A DNA stretch of 64,000 bases, from positions 58,181,438-58,245,437 of the forward strand of contig CM045761.1 of assembly GCA_025200525.1 (NCBI GenBank), given 5' to 3'. The translations under genes were made by a program, and so were the position numbers. The number at the start of each line of letters is the position of its first letter. The first letter of the stretch is position 1. The stretch is from Camellia lanceoleosa (Eukaryota; Streptophyta; Magnoliopsida; Ericales; Theaceae). This document shows, one piece after another, positions 10,421 through 20,695 of the stretch. The notes below the pieces were generated by a model. The model saw only the letters and a list, made by a program, of their open reading frames with translations, was not told the DNA's origin and did not search any database.

Positions 10421-11932
10421 ATCCCTCAGCATGTTCCCAAGATGAGTCAAAAGCAATCTGGAAGTTGGCACAATTTTTAGAAATCCAAAGATGTGCAAAT
10501 AGAGGCTTCTAGAGGCAAGGTAGTGGATTTTTGAGAGGACGCCAACGAGCATGCATGTCTCCCTTGCCGCGAGGCCATTTCATTGCTTATGATTAGTTTG
10601 CGTGATTAGTCATTCAATTTGTTGTGTAATATCTTAACTAGCTTAGTATTGCTATTTGTTTCAATTCGGTTTTGTAATAATTAATTAGCTAGAGTTAGTT
10701 AATTAGTTGGTTTGTAATAAGTAGCTTAGCTTAGCTCTTATTCATTTGGACTCTCCTGCGAGAGGGCAAATGTTGTAATAAGTGTACGTATGTATGTGAA
10801 TGTCTTCCAACCCCACGTCTTTTCTCCCTTTTACTTAATCGCTTTCAATGGTTAGTTTAGGGTCATTTTTCAATTAGCATACCTTATGCTTGCATGCGTG
10901 CATCATTCATTTGTATTGCATGTACCGTGCTCGGCGCATCATTCAAACTGCATTATATTTCAATACACTTACTTGAATACGTGTTTCAAAGCATGTTTTT
11001 AAGTGTTGCATTCATATGCCACCTTAGATAGCCGAGCCTATTTAGTTACATCATTGCATGTGTTGCATTAGGCATTTAGCATAGTTAGGGATCATGCATA
11101 ATTTCTAACTAGCTTTTGTTTTGGCTCGGAGTACACTGTAAATGTTTACACTTTAGCATCCTTGCATGTGTGTAAGAGATTGCCATGATAGCATGCTTGC
11201 TATGAGGCTATTTGCTTAGTGATTAACTGAATGAATGTCTGTGGATGAAGGCTTCATTACTTGAATTGGAACAATTCATCAAAATGTGAGTTTTAACCCA
11301 CTTGGAGTGGCAAATCATCATGTTCTAAGCCCACATTGTTTGGTGGCAAATCTGCATTTCTAAGCCCATTTGAGGGTGGCAAATTCAAACCATTTTCGAA
11401 AACAAACATTGAATTGTTTTGTTCTAATTCAAGCGATCTAGTCTATACTTGTATGTTGTGCGCATCACGTAGTGAGTTAGCTAAATAACTGGAATAAGAA
11501 CACATGTGTTTTCAAAGCAACATATCATGAGTAATAGAGGCCAATCCTTTGATCAGGCGAGCGGGGGTGCTCATTTCATGACCTTCCCCCCTTTGTACCC
11601 CAGTTCCCGAGTCGAGGCAACTTTGGTGATGACAGACACGTGGCCTTAGGCACGAGTCAGGGTTTCCTAAATTTCCCAAAAAACAAAGCATTTAGGTGGC
11701 GACTCTGTAATCTGGCAAAGCAGTCCATGTTTGGCACTTCTTGATTAAAATCAAATTTCCAAAACAATTTGCCGGATTTGGACTCTTTGGTGATTTATCA
11801 ATCTTACATTGCACTTTGTGAGATTAGATTCAGAACCGTGACAGGAGTCCGATCTGTAGTAGCTATGAACCCAAATCCGCGCCCTCTCCGAAAGGGAGGT
11901 GCGCAGAGGAAGTTCGGGCGGTCTACAGTTTC

Positions 11933-11950
11933 TGGCGACTCTGCTGGGGA
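11933..11950 (+). promoter_or_regulatory. Primer binding site, tRNA-Arg type (E2)
   Basis: TGGCGACTCTGCTGGGGA starts 5 bp after the 5' LTR. It is complementary, with about one mismatch by memory of plant tRNA-Arg, to the 3' end of that tRNA including CCA. Ogre elements use tRNA-Arg. E3 has the same site with one change (62261-62278). Confidence 0.8.
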
Positions 11951-12885
11951 TTTAGAGAACTTGACTTGAACATCATGATATGTTGTTTTATCTACACTTA
12001 TGTGTTTTTTTGCATTGCATTTGCATTGGTGCGCTTAAGTTACAGTATTTGCCATGTGCTATTCCTGAATGGTTTGGCGGGGGCTTTCTTGAAAAAGCGT
12101 GCCATAAGGCGGACCGGTTACGGGCTCTGCCACGATGGGAATGCAAACCTCAATTTTGCCAAGGCGCCCTATTTGACCATTCGGCCTAGTGCATATTGGA
12201 AGCAATAGAGACTGTTCCAAACTAGGATAGGTTGCTTACCCGATTGCAGGATTGTTTGAAACCGCATGCGTACGTAGTGAACCCCTAGCTTCTGACGAAA
12301 ATAGGACATGAAACCCTACCCCACCGTAGGGGTGTTTTGCTCTCGCTTGCTTGATATGTGCTTTTAGAGTGTGTCTTTACAGGAATGCATGTATCAGTTT
12401 ACAAGTCTGGGTATCAATCTGAGGACATCAGTATTTGGGGGTATCAGATTTGAGGCAGTGATTTGGGGGCGGAGATCAGTGTTTGAAAACAGTTTGTTCG
12501 GCTTATGATATCAACTGTGTGTTGTCTTTATCTAAGCCAAAATGCTGTTCGTTTTTCTGATTGTTGTTTCCTTATTTTGCTTTATTTTCCTTTTTGCAAG
12601 GTAGTATTGCATCATTGCTTCCAACGAGGTAGTTATTCCCCGAGCACTGTGGACTAGAGGAAGGAGACTTTCCCGATCTGAGGATCTAATTGACGGACAA
12701 CCAGTGTTACTTCATTACCCCCGGTTACTAGACGGAGGGCAATCAGGCATAGAGCATCAGTACAGCAGTCACTAGACCAGCGGTCATTATCTACTTCACC
12801 TGTGCGTAGTTGGGTTGAGATATCTGCTTCTACCTCAGAGAGGAAATACACACCTATTTAGTCAGATCAGCACTTTATAGTCGGA
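11951..12885 (+). other. 5' leader of E2, conserved with E3
   Basis: About 0.9 kb lies between PBS and gag. Much of the first 400 bp is alignable with E3 62279-62760, for example a CCAAACTAGGA(T/C)AGGTTGCT block. A small hairpin, ACCCTAC paired with GTAGGG(G)T, lies at 12313-12333. Packaging and translation signals would be expected here. I see no credible gene in it, and no clear intron. Confidence 0.55.
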
Positions 12886-15513
12886 ATGGAGGACATGATG
12901 CGTCAACTCCAAAAGACCATGCAGGCCATGCAGCGGGATGCTGCCCGCTAAGCAGAGGTTGTCGTACGTTAGGCAGAGGTTGTAGCTCAACATGCAGAAT
13001 TGATTGCCAGGCTCCAGCAACAACAGCAACCACAACAAGCTGAAGCATCTGCTTCACATCCACCCCCACCCCTACCTAGAGTTCTAACACTTGGGGAAAC
13101 ATCAAACGTCCAGGAAAATACAGACGTTCCAACAGGGCCAGTCCCATTGCCAATCCCACCTCAGATGTCTAAAGCATCGGCTAATCTAGTGGACACGCTG
13201 TTCGAATTTGAGGTTGATCCAACCGCTCTGAAGGTGAGCAACCTGGAAAAGCTGTTCAAGAGGGCTCAAGGCGTTAACTCTATTCCGGACATAGAGGATG
13301 GTTACACCGATTCAACAGTGACATTGCTGGACCGGTTCAAGATGCCACATATAGACTGTTTTGAAGGTTCTGGAGCTCCTATGGTACATATGCGGTTGTT
13401 CTCAGATATCCTACGGCCAATGGGCCTCTCCAGATTGCAAAAACTATCACTCTTCGGTCAGACCCTGTCGGGTATTGCGGCCATTTGGTACGCCAAGCTG
13501 AAGGACTCAGTGAAAAGGAACTGGGAGGTGATGGCTGAGGCCTTTGTTGCTCAATACTCATACAATACCCAGATCAAGGTCACGACTTGTGATCTCGAAG
13601 CAACCAGGTAGGAGCCGAATGAAGGATTTTCTGACTTTGTCATTCGATGGAGGGCCAAGGCCTCCATGATGACAACTCGACTGCTGGAGAAAGATCAGAT
13701 AAGGATGGTTGTGCACAACCTGCAACCCAAGCTGATGTAGAAAATGATCGTCTTATCCCTCCCCACCTTTGCTGATTTGCATGAGATTGGGGTACAGATT
13801 GAGGATGCCATGAAGCAAGGTTTGATTGACCATGAGAGAGAGCAGCCCAAGAGGGCGTTTACCCATGGTTCGAATACAGCTACCAGTAGTATTACAGCCG
13901 CAAGAACTTCTGACGTGGGCATGGTCACCACCACCACGCCCAAAACAGCCACACTATTCACTAGTGCATCCGAGACCAGCTCACAACCTGTGAAGTACCA
14001 AGCTCAGGGCCAGAGAGTCTTCACCCCGCTATATATGACTTTGTCTAAAGCATTAGGAGTTTTGATCATGAAAGGGCATTTGAAACCCCTGGAGCCGCGG
14101 CCATTACCAGACAAACTTCATTCTTCCCATAACTCGGCCAAATATTACGCCTTTCACCAACAGCACAGTCACGACATCGACTTCTGCTACAGGCTGCGTC
14201 ATGAGATCCAAGATCTTATTGATAACAAGGTGATTGCACCTCCCGACAAGCTAAATGTCACCAAAAACCCCCCTCTACCCAGGCAGATAAACCTGATCCA
14301 AACCATGGTCGTCCAATACGACCCTAGCATATATATCACTCCTTCCTACCTACCTAAGTCGACGGTGTTCATCCCGGAATGCTCAGATTTATACATGATG
14401 AATACGTCATTAACCCTACCCAAGCCAGTGGTGGTGACTGTCAAAGATAGAACTGGGGTGACCATGGAGGAGAATGGGAATGTTGGTTCAGAACCTGATG
14501 GATCTGGGAGCTTTACTGAGGAAGTATACAACCCGTGCGGTTATATTGTGCCAACAGATCAGGCTAAGTCGAGGGTAGAATTGCCAACTGGGGCAGAGAT
14601 CAATGTGGTTCGGGAGGATGGACCCAGTCAAGGGCTAGACGACCTAGTAGAGTTGGAAGAGGACATTGTCAACCTATAGTTCTTTGACAAGCAGGATCCG
14701 GGGGATGTGAACGTCAACTGGTTTGACCTAAATGGAGCAACAAATACTACATGGTGGCTTATTGACAAGCCAGATGTTGTTGAGGAGTCTCAGCCGAGGT
14801 AGGGGCAGTCAGAAACTGGAACATCTACAGTGGTTGGAATGGCCGAGAACAAGGAAGAATCGCCGGAGAGCACCGATACGAAGAATTTTGCTCAGGACTT
14901 AGGCAGTTTGTGCACAGCAAACATAGAACAGGAGGATGCGCTGCGGCGGTTCAAACAAGAGAAAATTGAGAATGATGACAAGGCTAGAAAAACCAAGGCC
15001 CCTGCGGGAACAGAATGTGCTGTGAGCACGAAAATGACTACAGTAGAGCTGGATAGTTGTCTATCGATTGCTGAGGGCATGTGGTGGGAAGACGACGATT
15101 TGCGTCTGGCCCATACTGACGAAGACTGGGGGCAGAACCTCCCAGATGACACCTAGTATACAGAAGAAGTGGACCATATGACCCAGAGTGGGCAGTATTT
15201 CAAGCCCCCACATCTGGACTAGCCGGAGGCGTCTGGGAAAGATAGAGAAGTTGAGAAACAGAAGGACAGACTGTTAGAGGAGGAAGTTGTACTGAAGCAG
15301 TTAAAGAAAATTCAGGCAGACATCTCCATCTGGGGACTGCTTATGGCCTCCTGGGTGCATAGACAAGCCGTCCTTTCAGCCATAGATAGGGCCAAGCTTT
15401 CAATTGATACAACACCCGAGCAGTTGGTGGGATTGGTGTTTCCGGGCGACGCTACACCGACTGTCACTTTCACGGACAAAGAATTACCGCCCGAGGGCTC
15501 TGATCATAACTAG
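12886..15513 (+). pseudogene. gag: E2 Gag region
   Basis: An N-terminal Gln-rich, coiled-coil-like segment is followed by a Pro-rich stretch. Next comes a conserved block, LEKLFKRAQG...IPDIEDGY...FKMPHID, also found in the E3 gag (63540-63650). The capsid-like core (about 13320-13960) has typical gypsy Gag features such as LFSDIL, SGIAAIWYAKL and GFSDFVIRW. Around 14145-14220 an AFHQQHSHDIDFCYRLRHEIQ segment corresponds to the H-x-x-x-GHD-x-x-x-C block of Tat Gags; no CCHC zinc knuckle is seen. An acidic spacer follows to about 15500. Gag would form the virus-like particle in the cytoplasm. Nine stops lie inside. Confidence 0.85.
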
Positions 15514-15870
15514 TCGCTCTATATCTTTGTGGAGTGCAAAGGGAAATGGATACCGGTGGTCCTGGTTGATACGGGATTTGCAATCAATGTATGTCCATCG
15601 TGAACGGCGTATGATATCGGGTTAAAGCCTGCAAATTTCGTACCAACAGCCTAGATGATACAGGCTTATGATAACACCAGTCGGGAGGTGATGGGAATGG
15701 TACGGATTAAAACTCAGGTTGGCCTGGGCCAATAGGACATCGAATTTCATGTTCTGGATGTGCCAGCCACCTTCAATCTACTCCTTGGGCGGTCGTGGCT
15801 GCACCAGGTGAAAGCCGTCTCTTCCACCTTACACCAGATGTTGAAGTACCCCCACGGGAAGGGGGTGGCA
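15514..15870 (+). pseudogene. pro: E2 aspartic protease region
   Basis: The catalytic motif VLVDTG is at 15559-15576 (Asp codon 15568), in the context WIPVVLVDTGFAINVCPS. The C-terminal family motif LLLGRSWLH follows at about 15778-15804. A retropepsin of this type would cut the polyprotein. Stops at 15601, 15652 and 15733 lie inside the domain, so it is dead. The first arises from CGA to TGA, the others fit CAG to TAG. Confidence 0.85.
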
Positions 15871-16287
15871 ATTGTTTTTGGGAACTCTTCAATACATCCG
15901 CCGCCAGAGGTTTTTTCACCAATTTTGGAGATTGAGCATGGCGTGGAGGATGTATTTTTGTCAAGATTCACCTTGGCTGAGGCTCGGGTTGTACAGGATA
16001 TGCTTGCTATTGATGAGGGGCTATACGTCAGTGTACAATCTGTCTACCTCATGAACAAGCTTCAACACATGCTTGGAATGGGATTAGGAAGAAGTGGTCG
16101 AAAAGGCGTCGCTAAATTGGCCGAAGTGCCGCATAATCCATATACCTTTGGCTTAGGTTACTCACATACCAAGGAGGATTGGGTAAGGAAAGGAAGAGAG
16201 ATGGCTGGAAGAGCCAGAGCTAAACAAGCCGGGAAGCACTATAAGTTAGTGCATCGACCTATCCGAGGGACCCTGAACAGACGCTTT

Positions 16288-16538
16288 GGCCCTGTTTGGT
16301 AGAGCTGTGGGAAAATGCTTATAGCTTATGCCTAAACAGCTTATAGCTTATAACTTTCAGCTTAAGCTGATTTCCAGCTTATTTTTAAAGCATCTCCTGC
16401 CCCACTCAAAGAATAAGCTGATTTCTGACTTCCAAAAAGCTATAAGCTATAAGCTATAAGCTAAACCAAACACATTAAAATAGCTTAAATTAAGCTGAAA
16501 GCTGAAATAAGCTGTAATTAAGCTCTGCCAAACAGGCA
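16288..16538. mobile_element. MITE-like insertion in the pro-RT linker of E2
   Basis: CTGTTTGGTAGAGCT near the left end and AGCTCTGCCAAACAG near the right end are inverted, with one mismatch. The interior is rich in AGCTTATAAGCT units. Flanks read GACGCTTT on the left and GGCACTTT on the right, a possible decayed 8-bp duplication that would suggest hAT. Removing 255 bp restores a continuous reading frame (…RRF-IREGEDFPFC…). The superfamily is uncertain. Confidence 0.75.
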
Positions 16539-16542
16539 CTTT

Positions 16543-17331
16543 ATCCGGGAGGGGGAAGATTTCCCATTTTGCGGCTTTCCAGAGCCATGGTTGAATTTAG
16601 AGAGGTGGCACTTGCCGGGTTTTGAGATCTTCTTTGATTTGCAATTACTGGGAGATGAAGTTGCCGAAGAACAGACTGACCCAACAGCTGTGGCTGAGCA
16701 GTGCAATATGGATGAGTCCAGTGGCACAGATTTTGAAATGGGGGTAGCACTGGCTTGTCTCCTCTCAGATCCTCAGATCTTACCAGAGTGCTCGGGGGAT
16801 GATTTCTAAGTATCCATGATTGGAGATAGCTCGGTTGTGTGCCCATCTTCCGACATTCTGGATGCATCCATCGCTCCCTCCCTCGTCTGATAGTACGAGG
16901 AAGGCTTTTTATCGAGCAGTTCTGGGTCAGATAGTGAACCAAAATCTGATTCCACAGAGTCTGTGGAGTCGGAATCAGATTCCAGTTCTTCTGAGTCGGA
17001 GTCAGGTATTCCTGGGGGTGATAACCCGGATGCCACTGTCCTGTCCAGGTCGTCATTTTCATTTTCCTTTGAGTCTGTTGTAACCGAAGAATCAGACCCT
17101 TTGGAGGTTGCTAATGAGAATTGTGCTGCTGTGGATTTTGAGTACTTTTTTGTGCCTTTAGTTTATTGCAATAATCAGGATTTTCAAAATTTTGATGAAA
17201 ACGACGAGGAAGAAATTCCTCCGGTTTTAAAGCATTTGATTGACCAAGAGCAGGAGAGGTTTGTCAAACCTTTGGTTGATGAAATCACCTTAATTAATGT
17301 TGGTACTGAGAAGGATCCGCGGCTGGTCTAA
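16543..17331 (+). pseudogene. E2 pro-RT linker, acidic and serine-rich
   Basis: The frame resumes after the MITE with REGEDFPFCGFPEPW. Around 16910-17010 there is a Ser/Asp/Glu-rich tract (SSSSGSDSEPKSDS, then SESDSSSSESESG), followed by an acidic stretch leading to RT. No catalytic motif is seen. In Ogre elements this spacer often includes an intron. I see no convincing GT-AG pair that would remove the stops at 16807, 16888, 16891 and 17329. Confidence 0.6.
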
Positions 17332-18333
17332 ATTGGGTCCACGTTGTCTTCGGAGGAGTGTGAGCGCTTAGTCGCTTTATTAAAAGATTTCAAAGATATT
17401 TTCGCGTGGTCCTATGAAGACATGCTTGGAATCAATCCTGAGATTGTATAGCATCGGATCCCTCTTGACCTAGAGGCCCGACCTGTTAAACAGAAGCTTC
17501 GAAGGATCCGCCCGGATTGGGCTCTGAAGATCAAAGAAGAGGTCACCAAGCAGATTGATGTAGGGTTCCTGTTGGTATCTGAATACCCCACTTGGTTGGA
17601 CAATATAATTTCGGTGCCGAAGAAGGACGGCAGAATTCGAGTATGTGTGGACTTTAGAGATTTGAACAAAGCCAGTCCGAATGATGACTTTCTTCTACCG
17701 CATATCGACGAATTGGTGGACTTCACTGCGGGGCATGCGCTGCTCTCATTTATGGATGGGTTTTCAGGCTACAATTAGATCTTGATGGCACCCGAAGATA
17801 GGAAGAAGATTACTTTCACCACCTCGTGGGGGACCTACTGCTATAGAGTGATGCCATTCGGTTTAAAGAATGCAGGGGCTACGTATCAACGAGTTGTGAC
17901 CATGATCTTGCACGATATGATCCATAAAGAGGTTGAGGTGTACGTGGACGACATGATTGTCAAGTCTAAGGAAAGAGAAGGCCACTACACCGTCTTGAAG
18001 AAAATTTTCCAAGGGATCAGAGAGTATCGGTTGCAGCTGAATCCTCAGAAATGTATTTTTGGTGTTACAGTAGGGAAAATGCTGGGGTTCTTAATCACAC
18101 AAAGGGGTATCGAGGTCGACCCTTCCAAGATTAAGGCCATCTTAGAAATACCACTACTAAGGACTGAAAAGGAGGTGCGAGGCTTTCTGGGTAAAGTGCA
18201 ATTCATAAGACGGTTTATCGCAAAATTAACCTTGACTTATGAACCACTGTTTGGTCTTCTGAAAAAAGGAAAGAAGTTCCAATGGGATGACCGATGCCAA
18301 GTTGCTTTCGAACAAATCAAGCAATATCTATAG
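17332..18333 (+). pseudogene. pol (RT): E2 reverse transcriptase region
   Basis: The gypsy RT order is clear. DIFAWSYEDMLGI lies near 17395, then the fingers motif RVCVDFRDLNKA (17638-17673), LLSFMDGFSGYN (17740-17775), PFGLKNAGATYQR (17854-17892) and the catalytic YVDDMIVKS (17941-17967). The connection FLGKVQFIRRFI follows near 18184. It would copy the genomic RNA into DNA. Stops at 17449, 17776 (SGYN-stop-ILMAPEDR) and 18331 all look like Gln codons changed to TAG. Confidence 0.93.
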
Positions 18334-18750
18334 AACCCACCTATGTTGTCACCGCCAGAGCCGGGGAAACCGTTGATATTGTATCTATCAGTAAGCGAAA
18401 CGACGATGGGCTGCATGCTTGCGCTATTTGAGGATAAAGTAGAGAAGGCTATCTACTACCTGAGCAAGAAAATGTTGGAATACGAGACCCGCTACACTCC
18501 GCTAGAAAAGGCTTGTCTAGCGTTGGTATGGGCTACTAGGAAGTTGAGGCACTACCTGTCAGCTCACTCTGTAATACTGGTTTCGAGATTAGATCCCATC
18601 AAATATCTCTTTGAGAAACTAGCACTTACGGGTAGGCTAGCTCGTTGGTTGCTTCTTCTCTCCGAATTTGATTTGAAGTACATGACGCGTAAGTTAGTGA
18701 AAGGGAGAGCGATAGCGGAGTTCTTAGCCGATCACCCAGTGGACGGGGAT
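18334..18750 (+). pseudogene. pol (RNH): E2 RNaseH domain (first)
   Basis: The domain starts after the stop at 18331 with NPPMLSPPEPGKPLILYLSVSE. It has the usual gypsy features: YYLSKKMLEYETRYTPLEKACLAL, LRHYLSAH, ARWLLLLSEFDLKY, and the end signature AIAEFLADHP near 18712. It degrades RNA in the RNA:DNA hybrid. This block has no internal stop. Confidence 0.9.
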
Positions 18751-18799
18751 GAAGCAGTAGAATATCTATTCCTAGATGAGGCCATTTTGCATGTTGAAG

Positions 18800-19200
18800 A
18801 AGAAACCTGGACTATGTACTTTGACGGAGCATCAAACCAGTACGGGTATGAGATAGGGGTGTTGCTGATAGCACCCGACAATTCCTGCATACCCTTAGCC
18901 TTCAAGTTTTGGTTCACGGTATCGAATAACGAAGCAGCATGTGAGGCATGTATTGCTAGACTGGAAGCCGCCCTGGAACAAGGGGCAAAACGGTTGGATG
19001 TCATCGGGGACTCGAACCTTGTTGTATCTCAAGCTAAAGGAGATTGGAAAATTAAAGAAGAAAGAATGAAAATCTATCACCAGACCTTGGACGTTCTGAT
19101 TCCTTGGTTTAAAAAGCTGAACTTCGCCCATCTGTTAAGAGAGAACAACAGGTTCGCCGATTCTTTAGCAACTCTATCTTCTATGATAGACATCCCTTTC
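18800..19200 (+). pseudogene. pol (aRNH): E2 second RNaseH domain (archaeal-type, Tat lineage)
   Basis: WTMYFDGASNQYGYEIGVLL (first Asp in FDGAS), the NNEAACEA segment carrying the Glu, DVIGDSNLVVSQ (Asp) and NRFADSLATL (Asp) give the D-E-D-D active site. The usual family form is NNxAEYEA; here Tyr is replaced, but the second Glu is present. Presence of this extra RNaseH next to the first is diagnostic of the Tat/Ogre group among plant gypsy elements. No internal stop. Confidence 0.88.
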
Positions 19201-19399
19201 GGAGTCTGGATGCGTCCGATAATTATTGAACAGATATTCGTGCTAGCCTACGAGCTGATTGCTGCCATAGATGAAGTACAAGATCAAAACCAATGGTATT
19301 ACGACATCATGAACTTCTTGGAAAAGGAGGCTTATCCACCAGGGAAAAATGCCAAAGATAATAGGGCAATTCGAAGAATGGCTGCTCAGTTCATCATCT

Positions 19400-20538
19400 A
19401 CGGGGGTAAACTGTATAAACGAGGTTATCTGGGAATGCACAAGTTATGTGTGGATGAAGAAGAGTCGAAGTGCCTGATGGAGGCCATTCACGGAGGAGAG
19501 TGCGGAGCGCACATGAGTGGGGTGATGCTAGCCCGGAATATCCTTAGACAGGGTTATTATTAGTCAACCATGGAGGAGGATTGTATTGGCTTTGTTCGGT
19601 GATGCCACAAATGTCAGATCCATGCAAATCGCATAAACATTCCGCCGTCGAAGTTGTATAACATGACTTTGCCATGGCCATTTTCAGTCAGGGGAATTGA
19701 TGTGATTGGGGCAGTTACTCCAAAGGGGATGAATGGGCATGAGTATATCCTGGTGGCGATAGACTACTTCACAAAGTGGGTCGAGGCCCAATCTTATGCA
19801 GTGCTGAAGGCGTCGCATGTTGCTAAGTTCATTAGGAACAACATTATCTGTCGCTATGGGGTTTCGAATGAGATTATTTTGGATAATGGTTCCCACATCA
19901 AGAAGGAGGTGATCGACTTGTTAGAGAAATACAACGTGGCTTTTCATAAATCATCCACATATCGGCCATAAACCAACGAAGCTGTTGAGGCCGCCAACAA
20001 GAACATCAAGCACATTCTGCAAAACATAGTGGAAACCTACAGGGACTGGCCAGATAGGCTGTCATTTGCTCTTTGGGGCTACCAGACATTAATTCGAACT
20101 TCTACTGGGGCAACTCCGTATTCCTTGGTTTATGGGATGGAGGCTGTTCTGCCTATCGAGGTTGAGGTTCCGTCGTTGCGAGTAATGGTTGAGTGCTAGA
20201 TAGCTGAGGCAGATTGGCAGCAAAGCAGATTCGAATAACTCATGTTGTTCGACGAGAGAAGACTGAAAACACTGTATCACATTCAAGGTTATCAACGTAG
20301 GATTGCCAGGGCTTTCAACAAGAAGGTTAAGTCCAGGAATTTGAAAGAAGGAGATTTGGTGTTCAAAGACAACCGAGCTCCCATCCACGACCCTAGGGGC
20401 AAGTTTAAACCCAATTGGACTGGTCCTTACATCATCAAGTCTATCTGGTCGGGTGGAGCTGTCATTCTGATGGACCTAGATGGCCTTGAGTTCTCCGAAC
20501 CGATCAATATGGACAAGTTGAAGAAATACTATCCCTGA
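19400..20538 (+). pseudogene. pol (INT): E2 integrase region
   Basis: A zinc-binding HHCC part (IHGGECGAH then CHKCQ) is followed by the DDE core. The three acidic residues fall in GIDVIG (near 19693), ILDNGSH (near 19876) and NEAVEAANK (near 19972). The C-terminal part has WTGPYIIKSIWSGGAV, and the ORF ends KKYYP. No chromodomain is seen. Stops at 19561 (TGG to TAG), 19600 (CGA to TGA), 19969, 20197 and 20236 disable it. Confidence 0.9.
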
Positions 20539-20695
20539 GCGGCTCGCTAGGCCGAAAACCCGAAAGGGCGACATAGGCAAAAGTTAGAGCAGGAAAAATT
20601 TGAAATAATAAAAACTAAGCTCGCAAGGTTGAAAACCCAGAAAGGGTGGCCTTGGCAAAAGTTAGAGCGTAAAAGGCGAGTGTTAATATACGAGT
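20539..20695 (+). repeat. Post-pol duplicated block, E2
   Basis: The block GAAAACCC(G/A)GAAAGGG...GGCAAAAGTTAGAGC occurs twice, near 20560-20590 and 20630-20668. It is non-coding. Confidence 0.6.

Larger units (their letters stand above)
8144..11927 (+). mobile_element. 5' LTR of E2 (3,784 bp)
   Basis: TGTAGACATCCC at the start and CGGTCTACA at the end form imperfect inverted ends. It matches the 3' LTR (30455-34548) along its whole length apart from a 293-bp MITE insertion (with duplication) in the latter. U3 holds the dyad cluster and G-box. The TATA box is at 8566. A CT-rich tract follows near 8629-8647. Stem-loops lie at 9028-9101 and a second dyad cluster at 10351-10420. No protein-coding content is credible. 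Confidence 0.93.
12886..20538 (+). pseudogene. gag-pol: E2 gag-pro-pol polyprotein, one frame with 24 internal stops
   Basis: One frame runs from ATG 12886 (MEDMMRQLQKTMQ) to the natural stop at 20536. Gag, aspartic protease, RT, RNaseH, a second archaeal-type RNaseH and integrase are all in this frame, so no gag-pol frameshift is needed. The dual RNaseH places it in the Tat/Ogre lineage. Internal stops are at 12949, 12970, 13609, 13738, 14677, 14800, 15154, 15220, 15511, 15601, 15652, 15733, 16807, 16888, 16891, 17329, 17449, 17776, 18331, 19561, 19600, 19969, 20197 and 20236 (16 TAG, 5 TAA, 3 TGA). Many fall where the family has Gln. The MITE at 16288 plus its duplication adds 255 bp, a multiple of three, so the frame survives it. 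Ogre elements often have an intron before RT; I see no clear one. The product cannot be made. Confidence 0.92.

Noticed and set aside
16541..17062. Minus-strand ORF of 173 codons
   Set aside because: Shadow of the Ser/Asp-rich pro-RT linker of E2, which is in frame with RT and protease.
12886..20538. Programmed stop suppression (readthrough TAGs) in gag-pol
   Set aside because: 16 in-frame TAG codons, plus TAA and TGA inside catalytic domains, fit decay; no consistent readthrough context is seen.
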